This document shows positions 1 through 5,224 of a stretch of 5,367 nucleotides of DNA, one piece after another. Position 1 is the first letter of the stretch. Every line of letters begins with the position of its first letter. The notes under the pieces were generated by a model that was not told the DNA's origin, ran no database searches, and saw only the letters and a program-made list of their open reading frames with translations. The DNA comes from Candidatus Omnitrophota bacterium (GTDB taxonomy: Bacteria > Omnitrophota > Omnitrophia > Omnitrophales > Danuiimicrobiaceae): NCBI GenBank assembly GCA_016206955.1, contig JACQQO010000061.1:1-5367 (forward strand). The letters run 5' to 3'. The translations under genes were made by a program, and so were the position numbers.

Positions 1-1566
1 ACACACGACAAGCTGTTCACTATCAATCAAAGCAATCGGGCCGTGCTTCATTTCGCCTGCCGCATATCCGTGTGCGTGGGCGTATGTAATTTCTTTCAAT
101 TTAAGCGCGCCTTCAAGCGCGGTAGGATAATTGTACCCGCGGCCGAGGTAGAGAAAATTCTTCTTATGAAAAAATGCTTCCGATGCTTGATTAACCGTCT
201 CGGATTGTTTGAGGACTTTGGTGATTTGATCGGGAAGTTTTTTAGCTTCTCGAGTTAGATTGGACAATAAAGCTCGAGAAATTTTTTTCCGCAAAACTCC
301 AAGGTCAATCGCAAAGAGCGCAAGCGTCATTAATTGGGCTAGATAAGCTTTCGTCGAAGCCACGCCAATTTCGGGGCCCGCGTGCGTATAAATTACGGCG
401 TCGGCTTCGCGCGCGATCGTACTTCCCACGACATTGACAATGGCAAGCGCCAGCGCTCCTTTTTGCTTTGCTTCTCTCAACGCCGCCAATGTATCCGCGG
501 TTTCACCCGACTGAGTGATTAAGAGGACAACATCCCCTCGATTGACAATAGGATCTGCATAACGAAACTCGCTCGAGACGTGCACCTCAGTTGGAATTCG
601 AGCATATTCCTCAAGCATGTAACGGGCTACGAGGCCAGCGTGATAGGCAGTGCCGCAACTAACCACGAAAATTTTCTTTGCCTTCGCGAGATTCCGCCTT
701 ACTTTTGAAGTGAGCGTATCGAATTCAATTTTGTTTCCTCTTTTAAACCGTTTCTTAAGTGTTTCCTCGACCACGCGCGGTTGCTCGTAGATTTCCTTCA
801 ACATAAAATGCGGGAAACCACATTTTTGCGCTTCTTCTACACTCCAATTGATTTTCGAAATTGATTTTCGGATTGGAGTTCCTTTTTCAAGCTGAGTCAC
901 AATGACAGAATCCCGTTTTAGTTCCACCAATTCATCATCCTCCAGATAAATGACTTTCTTGGTATAAGGAAGGAGAGCAGAAACGTCACTCGCCAGAAAA
1001 TGCTCTTTTCGACCCACGCCCACCACAAGCGGGTTAGAACGTTTGCAGGCAAAGATTCGATTGGGATCGTCGCGAGAAATCACCACAAAAGCAAAAAAAC
1101 CTTTCATCCGTCGAATCGCCTTTTGGATGGCTTCGCGAAGATCATGACGATAGTAAAACTCAATTAAATGCGCGGCCACTTCAGTATCCGTCTCAGATTT
1201 AAAGCGATGCCCTTTTTTCTCGAGCTCGGCTTTAAGCTCGGTATAATTCTCAACGATCCCGTTGTGGACCAGGGCAATACGGCCTTTTTCTCCCAAATGG
1301 GGATGGGCATTAAGGGTGGAAGGTTCTCCATGAGTCGCCCATCGAGTGTGGCCAATCCCTAAATGCATTTGGTCGGAATTACCATTCAATTTGGCTTTTA
1401 ATTCGGAGAGTTTCCCTTTTTCCTTCGCTAAGAAAAATTCAGATCGGCCGGTATCAAGACAAGCGATTCCCGCAGAATCATAACCACGGTATTCAAGATG
1501 TTCCAACCCTTTTATTAAAATAGGCACCGCTTCGCGCCCACCGATATAACCGACAATCCCGCACAT
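1..1566 (-). CDS. glmS: Glutamine-fructose-6-phosphate aminotransferase (isomerizing), 3' end cut by window edge
   Basis: Converts fructose-6-phosphate and glutamine to glucosamine-6-phosphate and glutamate in the cytoplasm, the first step towards UDP-GlcNAc for peptidoglycan and lipopolysaccharide. The frame is open from the ATG at 1566 to the left edge (522 codons). E. coli GlmS has about 609 residues, so roughly the last 85 are outside. The protein begins MCGIVGYIG, so Cys2 becomes the N-terminal glutaminase nucleophile after Met removal; this fixes the start. HTRWATHG (73-80) and the region to about residue 230 form the class II glutaminase domain. The first SIS (sugar isomerase) domain carries SCGTAYHAG (303-311), QSGETADT (352-359) and EIGVASTKAY (399-408). 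The second carries EGALKLKE, whose last Glu (492) and the His of KHGP (508) match E. coli catalytic Glu488 and His504. Oddity: His499 replaces the Glu of the usual HAE motif. No Shine-Dalgarno lies close to the start. The gene is divergent from the HAMP gene. Confidence 0.97.
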   Translation of the reverse strand, partial: MCGIVGYIGGREAVPILIKGLEHLEYRGYDSAGIACLDTGRSEFFLAKEKGKLSELKAKLNGNSDQMHLGIGHTRWATHGEPSTLNAHPHLGEKGRIALVHNGIVENYTELKAELEKKGHRFKSETDTEVAAHLIEFYYRHDLREAIQKAIRRMKGFFAFVVISRDDPNRIFACKRSNPLVVGVGRKEHFLASDVSALLPYTKKVIYLEDDELVELKRDSVIVTQLEKGTPIRKSISKINWSVEEAQKCGFPHFMLKEIYEQPRVVEETLKKRFKRGNKIEFDTLTSKVRRNLAKAKKIFVVSCGTAYHAGLVARYMLEEYARIPTEVHVSSEFRYADPIVNRGDVVLLITQSGETADTLAALREAKQKGALALAIVNVVGSTIAREADAVIYTHAGPEIGVASTKAYLAQLMTLALFAIDLGVLRKKISRALLSNLTREAKKLPDQITKVLKQSETVNQASEAFFHKKNFLYLGRGYNYPTALEGALKLKEITYAHAHGYAAGEMKHGPIALIDSEQLVVC

Positions 1567-1576
1567 GACGGTTCGT

Positions 1577-1605
1577 ATTTTAACAATGAACCCCTCGGTT
1601 GGAAA
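1577..1605 (-). promoter_or_regulatory. Candidate sigma-70-type promoter of glmS (near-leaderless)
   Basis: On the minus strand, TTTCCA (1605-1600) and TAAAAT (1582-1577) are separated by exactly 17 bases. They match the TTGACA and TATAAT consensus boxes at 4 and 5 of 6 positions. Only 10 bases separate the -10 box from the glmS ATG, so transcription would start at or within a few bases of the start codon. That fits the absence of a Shine-Dalgarno near the ATG. A purine run GAGGGG lies over 20 bases upstream of the ATG, too far to serve it. Predicted by eye only. Confidence 0.4.
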
Positions 1606-1613
1606 TAGGAATT

Positions 1614-1640
1614 TAGGATATAAGGTGACTAAGCCGATAT
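1614..1640 (+). promoter_or_regulatory. Possible sigma-28 (FliA) promoter of the HAMP gene
   Basis: GCCGATAT at 1633-1640 matches the sigma-28 -10 element (GCCGATAA in enterics, CCGATAT in Bacillus). Eleven bases upstream, the -35 position holds TAGGATAT (1614-1621), a poor match to TAAAGTTT. The -10 box lies 16 bases before the HAMP gene ATG, so the leader would be about 10 bases with a weak AAGAG. Sigma-28 is encoded in this window, which adds plausibility, but the weak -35 keeps the call tentative. Confidence 0.35.
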
Positions 1641-1656
1641 TCTTTATCAAGAGAAA

Positions 1657-2298
1657 ATGAGAAATCGAAGAAAACATTTCTTAATCGACAAAGCGCTCCA
1701 GCTGCGATACCTCTTCTACATCATATCCACCCTTGGAATCATATCTGCTGTTGGAATGACGGGAAGTTATTTCGGCATATGGGGTTCGGCCGTCCAAGTT
1801 TTCTCTGAAGAATCCATCCGCCAGTCGATGCTGACTGCTGCACACATTAATGAATATGAACAAGCCAAACGGCCTTCTAAAGAATCATCCTCCTTATCCA
1901 GTATTCGAGCTTATAAGGAGATAGCGCTTCTCAGCGAACGTCAAATGGAAATGATCCGCGAAATGATGGATGAAACCCACCGTCGGATTCTTGGTTTAGG
2001 CATTTTACTTCTGATCTTCATTGGGTGGGGGAGTATTTTCCTGACACATAAAATTGCCGGCCCTATTTTTAAATTGGGGCAATATCTGCAAGAGGTAAAA
2101 ACAGGGAATTTAACGGTTCGGATTAAATTCCGCAAGTTCGATGAAGTTCATTATCTGGCAAAGCAATTCAATGAAATGGCCGCCGCATTGGACGCTGCCA
2201 TGACCAAAATGAAACGGGTCTCAAACGGAATGCCACGTGATGCGTCGTCTGAAGAACTTAAAAAAGAACTTGCAAAATTCAAGACCACTTCGGATTAA
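1657..2298 (+). CDS. Two-helix membrane protein with HAMP domain, no output domain
   Basis: A 213-residue inner-membrane protein of unknown specific role. The N-terminus is basic (MRNRRKH), followed by a first membrane helix at about 17-43. A polar external segment of about 65 residues (44-108) is probably largely helical. A second membrane helix (about 110-130, rich in Leu, Ile and Gly) runs into HKIAGP (131-136), the typical entry to a HAMP linker, which continues to about 184. The tail (185-213) is charged and rich in Lys and Glu. HAMP domains normally pass a conformational signal to a methyl-accepting, kinase or GGDEF domain; none follows here, so the protein must act through a partner or as a structural or regulatory membrane component. 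The small external segment makes a classical ligand-binding sensor unlikely. It sits divergent from glmS and upstream of the glycoamylase-like gene, from which a palindromic repeat separates it. The Shine-Dalgarno (AAGAG) is weak. The HAMP assignment is firm; the function is not. Confidence 0.85.
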   Translation: MRNRRKHFLIDKALQLRYLFYIISTLGIISAVGMTGSYFGIWGSAVQVFSEESIRQSMLTAAHINEYEQAKRPSKESSSLSSIRAYKEIALLSERQMEMIREMMDETHRRILGLGILLLIFIGWGSIFLTHKIAGPIFKLGQYLQEVKTGNLTVRIKFRKFDEVHYLAKQFNEMAAALDAAMTKMKRVSNGMPRDASSEELKKELAKFKTTSD

Positions 2299-2304
2299 CT
2301 TTCC

Positions 2305-2391
2305 GTCATTGCGAGCCTCGCGAAGCGAGGCGCGGCAATCTCTGACTTTTGGATTGCTTCGGCTTCAATGGCGACGCTGCCTCGCAATGAC
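2305..2391. repeat. 87-bp palindromic dispersed-repeat element with 11-bp terminal inverted repeats
   Basis: The ends are a perfect inverted repeat: GTCATTGCGAG (2305-2315) and CTCGCAATGAC (2381-2391). Inside the left half is a perfect 7-bp stem with a 3-base loop, GCCTCGC-GAA-GCGAGGC (2315-2331). A further inverted pair, GCAATC (2335-2340) and GATTGC (2352-2357), gives a nested fold. This pattern resembles a common class of bacterial REP-like, non-autonomous palindromic repeats whose ends read GTCATTGCGAG and its complement; that assignment is from memory. It begins 6 bases after the HAMP gene stop and its last bases contain the start codon of the next gene. Transcribed, it would form a strong hairpin that could protect the upstream message or weaken read-through. 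Confidence 0.8.
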
Positions 2392-3643
2392 ACTTATCTT
2401 TCTTATCTTCATTCAATGCTTTCCGCTTTATTCCCAAGGAACGCTTTCGATTTCCAAAGAAGATTATCTCCTCCTCAAAAAAGTCCAAAAAGATTCATTC
2501 CAATACTTCCTGACGCAAACCGATCCTGAAACCGGCCTCACAAAAGATTCCTCCCGCGTTGGAGCGCCGGCTTCCATAGCCGCCACGGGTTTTGCTTTGG
2601 TCAGTTTCGCGATTGCCTTCCAAAACGGTTGGCTTTCTTACCGCGAAGCTTATCAAAAAATCGCACGGACATTTGATACGCTTGAGCAAAGAGCGGCCGG
2701 CGAAAAGGGGTTTTTCTACCATTTTCTGAACCCCAAAACCGGAAAAAGGATATGGGCTTCGGAACTCTCTTCAATCGATACTGCCATCTTGATCGCCTCG
2801 GTACTCCTCGCAGCTTCTTATTTTCGGGGAACAGATCTTGAAGTCCGTGCGAGACGGCTCTACGACCGAGTGGATTGGAATTGGATGCTTAACGGAACAC
2901 TCCTGTTCTCACACGGTTGGAAACCGGAACGCGGATTTCTGCCTTACCAATGGGACATGTACGCTGAACATCTGATTCTTCAGGCCCTCGCCGGAGGATC
3001 AGAAACGTTTCCCGTATCGGGACAGGTGTGGCGTGAATGGAAACGGGATACGGATTCCTATAACGGCAAGGAAATCGTATATTCCTACACCGGAAGTTTG
3101 TTCACCTATCAATATTCGCATGCCTTCATTGATTTTAGAAATCTCAACGACGGAGGAATTAATTATTTTGATAATTCCAAAAAAGCGACGCTTGCCAATC
3201 AAGAATTTTGCGTTTTGAATGAAGCCTCTTACCGCTCCTATCAAAATCAGATTTGGGGTCTTTCCGCTTGCTTGGGCCCAGACGGTTACAAAGCTTACGG
3301 AGCAGAACCCGGAATCGGACTTCATGACGGTACAGTCGCGCCCTACGCGGCTCTCTCTTCGATTGTGTTTACGCCTGCCGAATCGATGTCGGTCATCCGC
3401 AATGTATATGAATCCTATGGAGACCGCTTGTATGGACCAATGGGATTCAAAGACTCCTTTAATCTGGATCGGAATTGGTGGGCTTCGGAATATTTAGGAA
3501 TTGATCAAGGCATTACGGTAATGATGCTTGAAAATTTCCTAAATGACGGGGCGATTTGGAAACGTTTTATGAGACTTCCTGCCATTCAACGCTGGATCGA
3601 ACGCACACAGCTTGAACCTCAAAACAACTTAATCCCTGCCTAA
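2387..3643 (+). CDS. Exported glycoamylase-like protein (GH144-type, possible beta-1,2-glucan hydrolase)
   Basis: A 418-residue protein from the ATG at 2387. A hydrophobic N-terminus (MTLIFLIFIQCFPLYSQG) looks like a signal peptide lacking an obvious positive n-region; cleavage near residue 18 would release it to the periplasm or outside. The mature part matches the glycoamylase-like family (Pfam PF10091, related to GH144 endo-beta-1,2-glucanases). It has ASELSSIDTAIL (124-135), GWKPERGFLPYQWDMYAEHL (177-196), YSHAFIDFRNL (243-253), GINYFDNS (257-264), IWGLSACLGPDGYKAYG (289-305), DGTVAPYAAL (314-323), FTPAES (328-333), then GPMGFKDSFN (350-359). An (alpha/alpha)6 barrel is expected. Asp and Glu of SSIDTA and WDMYAEH are candidate cleft acids, judged by conservation only. 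The length suits a complete enzyme. The frame continues upstream to a GTG at 2237, but that stretch lies within the HAMP gene and the repeat. A TTG at 2354 would add an Arg-rich n-region and is an alternative. No Shine-Dalgarno precedes any candidate start. The substrate is inferred from the family. Confidence 0.85.
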   Translation: MTLIFLIFIQCFPLYSQGTLSISKEDYLLLKKVQKDSFQYFLTQTDPETGLTKDSSRVGAPASIAATGFALVSFAIAFQNGWLSYREAYQKIARTFDTLEQRAAGEKGFFYHFLNPKTGKRIWASELSSIDTAILIASVLLAASYFRGTDLEVRARRLYDRVDWNWMLNGTLLFSHGWKPERGFLPYQWDMYAEHLILQALAGGSETFPVSGQVWREWKRDTDSYNGKEIVYSYTGSLFTYQYSHAFIDFRNLNDGGINYFDNSKKATLANQEFCVLNEASYRSYQNQIWGLSACLGPDGYKAYGAEPGIGLHDGTVAPYAALSSIVFTPAESMSVIRNVYESYGDRLYGPMGFKDSFNLDRNWWASEYLGIDQGITVMMLENFLNDGAIWKRFMRLPAIQRWIERTQLEPQNNLIPA

Positions 3644-3823
3644 AAACCTGGCGGCGAGACGTTCGGCTGTTTCTTCGATAGCTTCTTTGGTTAAGAGGGT
3701 TTTTTTTCTGATTTTTTCCTTTAATTCTCGGATTCTTCCGAAGTTGGGCTCGGGCACATCAATGAGCACCCGCTTAAATTTTTCAATTTCTTGTTTCAAA
3801 CTTGGATTGTTAATATCTTTCAT
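3629..3823 (-). CDS. flgM: FlgM-like anti-sigma-28 factor
   Basis: A small helical, charged protein of 64 residues from the ATG at 3823. That start is chosen because GGAG lies five bases upstream. The frame stays open to an ATG at 3910, giving 93 residues, nearer the usual FlgM length of about 90-100, but no ribosome-binding site is visible there and the extra 29 residues include two Trp and one Cys. The segment PNFGRIRELKEKIRK followed by TLLTKEAIEETAERLAARFL has the two-helix pattern of the FlgM C-terminal domain (PF04316), which wraps around sigma-28 and blocks its binding to core polymerase. In known systems FlgM is exported through the completed hook-basal body, freeing FliA. Its position directly after fliA supports the call. 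A sigma-28-like promoter lies upstream at 3974-4001. The 3' end overlaps the convergent glycoamylase-like gene by 15 bp. Sequence identity to FlgM is low, so the name depends partly on context. Confidence 0.68.
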   Translation of the reverse strand: MKDINNPSLKQEIEKFKRVLIDVPEPNFGRIRELKEKIRKKTLLTKEAIEETAERLAARFLGRD

Positions 3824-3973
3824 TCGCACTCCGCCCATCCAATTGGATTCGTTTTTGGGGAGTGCACAGTCTGCATGATCTGACATGACATTCCATTTGT
3901 GGGTCATCATTCTAGCCGCCGATAAAAGAACCGAAATTCAGAGAAGTCCTTCTCGATTGACTCTCCAATCCAA

Positions 3974-4001
3974 GTATCGGCAGAGCGCGGGGGAAACTTG
4001 A
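3974..4001 (-). promoter_or_regulatory. Candidate sigma-28 promoter driving flgM
   Basis: On the minus strand, TCAAGTTT (4001-3994) is followed after 12 bases by GCCGATAC (3981-3974). The sigma-28 consensus is TAAAGTTT-N11-GCCGATAA, so each box matches at 7 of 8 positions, with the spacer one base longer. It begins about 20 bases after the fliA stop and points at the flgM-like gene. The leader would be about 58 bases to the ATG at 3910 or about 145 to the ATG at 3823. FliA control of flgM is known in enteric bacteria, so the position makes biological sense. Confidence 0.6.
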
Positions 4002-4019
4002 TGAAGATGGCTTCGAAAT

Positions 4020-4799
4020 CTATGCTTCGAGCGTAATTTCTCCTGTTTTTTTCATTAAGTAGCTTCTGAGTCTCATCACAACCTTCGTGTGAATTTGGCA
4101 GACCCTGGATTCTGACACATTCAGTACCTCTCCAATTTCTCTGAGCGTCAAATTCTCGTAATAATAGAGAACGATCACCAGTTTTTCCTTTTCAGGCAGC
4201 TGATCAATCGACTGGGCCAAAAGCTCCTTGACTTCGCCTTGATGGACATAGCTAAATTGATCGGTAATCAGCGAGTCCTCAACGGTTTGAAGCCTGGAAA
4301 TAGGTTTATTCCCATCGTCATTCTGCCAAACTTCATCGAGGGAAAGGAACGTTGTGGAATTGAGCTCGCTGTAAATTCCATTTAAGTCTTCTACGCTCAT
4401 TTTCATCGACTTGGCCAATTCCTCTTCGGTTGCCGTGCGGCCCAACCGGTCTTCAAGTTCCCGCATTTTTCGCTCAATCTCACGGGCGCGTTTTCTCAAG
4501 AGGCGCGGAGCCCAATCCAGCTTTCTCAGCTCATCCATAATCGCCCCGCGAATACGAGAAACCCCGTACGTTTCAAATTTATTGCCTTGAGTCACATCGT
4601 ATTTTTCAATCGCGTCGAAAAGCCCAAGAATTCCGTAACTGACCAAATCATTAAACTCCACATTGGGAGGAAGCCCAATGGCGACTCGGCCCGCTACGTA
4701 TTTCACCAAATACAAATACTTACGAACAATTTCTTCTCGAAGCGCTTTATGTTTGGTCCGTTTGTATTTTTTCCAAAGCTTGACATCAGCCTCAATCAT
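4020..4799 (-). CDS. fliA: Flagellar sigma-28 factor (FliA/WhiG family)
   Basis: A 259-residue cytoplasmic sigma factor that directs RNA polymerase to late flagellar and chemotaxis promoters. Region 2 (about 20-105) includes YLYLVKYVAGRV, LPPNVEFNDLVSYGILGL, DAIEKYD, and FETYGVSRIRGAIMDELR followed by LDWAPR, the family hallmark joining regions 2 and 3. Region 3 (about 106-155) includes REIERKMRELEDRLGRTAT and EEELAKSMKMS. Region 4 (about 200-250) includes LAQSIDQLPEKEKLVIVLYY and the helix-turn-helix LTLREIGEVLNVSESRVCQI, which reads the -35 box. Length and domain order are normal. The start is the ATG at 4799, eight bases after a strong Shine-Dalgarno; the GTG at 4808 lies within that site and is rejected. 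The gene sits 43 bases after the merR-like gene and before the flgM-like gene, on one strand, so co-transcription is likely. Confidence 0.96.
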   Translation of the reverse strand: MIEADVKLWKKYKRTKHKALREEIVRKYLYLVKYVAGRVAIGLPPNVEFNDLVSYGILGLFDAIEKYDVTQGNKFETYGVSRIRGAIMDELRKLDWAPRLLRKRAREIERKMRELEDRLGRTATEEELAKSMKMSVEDLNGIYSELNSTTFLSLDEVWQNDDGNKPISRLQTVEDSLITDQFSYVHQGEVKELLAQSIDQLPEKEKLVIVLYYYENLTLREIGEVLNVSESRVCQIHTKVVMRLRSYLMKKTGEITLEA

Positions 4800-4803
4800 G
4801 ACA

Positions 4804-4814
4804 ATCACCTCCTT
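4804..4814 (-). promoter_or_regulatory. Near-perfect ribosome-binding site of fliA
   Basis: AAGGAGGTGAT on the minus strand is fully complementary to the standard 16S rRNA 3' end. The GGAGG core is eight bases from the ATG at 4799. It decides the start codon and predicts strong translation, in contrast with the absent or weak sites of glmS, the HAMP gene and the glycoamylase-like gene. Confidence 0.85.
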
Positions 4815-4842
4815 TATTTAAAATAAAAATCCATGCAACACG

Positions 4843-5076
4843 TTATCCTTCTTTTTCCAAAAGCCGCCTAATTTGCAGCAAGGTATAGTTCTTGGATTGA
4901 AGCACTTTGATTTTCTCAAGCCGGTCGAAGACCGATTCGTCATAAAGACGATGTCCCGAAGGGGTCCGGCGCGCCTCCGAAATCAGGTTTGCCATCGTGT
5001 AATTGTGAATGGTTTGCCTCGAAAGCCCTGAATATTCCATTACCTCACCGATCTTATAGAGCTTTTCCCGCTTCAT
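4843..5076 (-). CDS. Small MerR-type winged-helix DNA-binding protein
   Basis: A 77-residue protein made up almost only of a MerR-type DNA-binding domain. YKIGEVMEYSGLSRQTIHNY (about 7-26) is the helix-turn-helix. NLISEARRTPSGHRLYDES (30-48) holds the wing, with the GHRLYDES form of the family's G-x-R-x-Y motif. FDRLEKIKVLQSKNYTLLQI plus RRLLEKEG completes helices 3 and 4. The long dimerisation coiled coil and effector domain of classical MerR proteins are absent, so it resembles the short stand-alone regulators or excisionase-like members of the superfamily. The start at 5076 is chosen because AGGTGGTGGG immediately precedes it and the family domain begins a few residues in. An ATG at 5112 would add 12 residues unlike the family and lies within a palindromic element. 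It is probably co-transcribed with fliA and may regulate the flagellar cluster; that role is inferred from position only. Confidence 0.85.
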   Translation of the reverse strand: MKREKLYKIGEVMEYSGLSRQTIHNYTMANLISEARRTPSGHRLYDESVFDRLEKIKVLQSKNYTLLQIRRLLEKEG

Positions 5077-5100
5077 CCCACCACCTGTTTGCGGCCCGAT

Positions 5101-5161
5101 CCTATCACCCATTCTTGGCCTGAAAGGCCAATGCGCCTTTGGCGCATGAACGGGTGATAGG
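5101..5161. repeat. Cloverleaf-like palindrome: 10-bp stem enclosing two 7-bp hairpins
   Basis: CCTATCACCC (5101-5110) and GGGTGATAGG (5152-5161) are perfect inverted repeats. Between them are TTGGCCT-GAA-AGGCCAA (5115-5131) and ATGCGCC-TTT-GGCGCAT (5131-5147), two perfect 7-bp stems with 3-base loops that share base 5131. The whole folds as a three-way junction inside the larger 5076-5224 element. Confidence 0.75.
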
Positions 5162-5192
5162 ACGAAGGGACGCTTGGCTCATTATTCCATTG

Positions 5193-5209
5193 ATCCGCCT
5201 TCGGCGGAT
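5193..5209. repeat. 7-bp hairpin with TTC loop
   Basis: ATCCGCC-TTC-GGCGGAT is a perfect 7-bp stem with a 3-base loop. It directly abuts the right terminal inverted repeat (5210-5225), so it could stack on the outer stem. It has the same 7-3-7 geometry as the hairpins at 2315-2331, 5115-5131 and 5131-5147. Confidence 0.7.
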
Positions 5210-5224
5210 AAACATGTGGTGGGA

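Larger units (their letters stand above)
5076..5224. mobile_element. Putative 149-bp MITE-like element, or structured leader, at the merR start
   Basis: The ends form a 16-bp inverted repeat with one mismatch: ATCCCACCACCTGTTT (5075-5090) and AAACATGTGGTGGGAT (5210-5225). Identical TGA (minus strand) flanks both ends at 5225-5227 and 5073-5075; the direct repeat can also be read as the 7-mer GGGATGA (5225-5231 and 5073-5079). Removing the element and one flank joins AAAGGGATGA to AGCGG, so the stop of the upstream frame would overlap the merR start as ATGA. It has no coding capacity beyond a 36-codon frame (minus, 5215 to 5105) that reads through the hairpins. These are the marks of a non-autonomous inverted-repeat element. 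As RNA from the minus strand, its two ends could pair across the merR ribosome-binding site and the first two start-codon bases, so a riboregulator is the alternative reading. Confidence 0.5.

Noticed and set aside
43..1362. Plus- and minus-strand open frames of 60-75 codons inside the glmS region
   Set aside because: They lie antisense to, or in another frame of, a clear glmS gene with family motifs throughout. None has a recognisable domain.
1567..1656. glmS ribozyme upstream of glmS
   Set aside because: The gap to the divergent gene is only 90 bases and holds promoter-like boxes. No nested pseudoknot core is visible.
2237..2386. N-terminal extension of the glycoamylase-like protein to the GTG at 2237
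   Set aside because: The stretch lies in another frame of the HAMP gene and then in the repeat. A hydrophobic signal peptide begins at the ATG at 2387.
2387..2419. Lipobox at Cys11 (LIFIQC)
   Set aside because: Gln at -1 and Ile at -2 do not fit the usual L-(A/S/V/T)-(G/A/S)-C lipobox, so a signal-peptidase I product is more likely.
3918..3925. Plus-strand GCCGATAA, an exact sigma-28 -10 match
   Set aside because: The bases at the proper -35 distance (GTGGGTCA) do not match, and it points antisense into fliA. An antisense promoter remains possible but unsupported.
4800..4808. GTG start for fliA at 4808
   Set aside because: It lies within the Shine-Dalgarno AAGGAGGTGAT. The ATG at 4799 has ideal spacing.
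5105..5215. 36-codon minus-strand ORF through the palindromic element
   Set aside because: It reads through three hairpins, its composition is set by the palindromes, and it has no clear ribosome-binding site or known domain.
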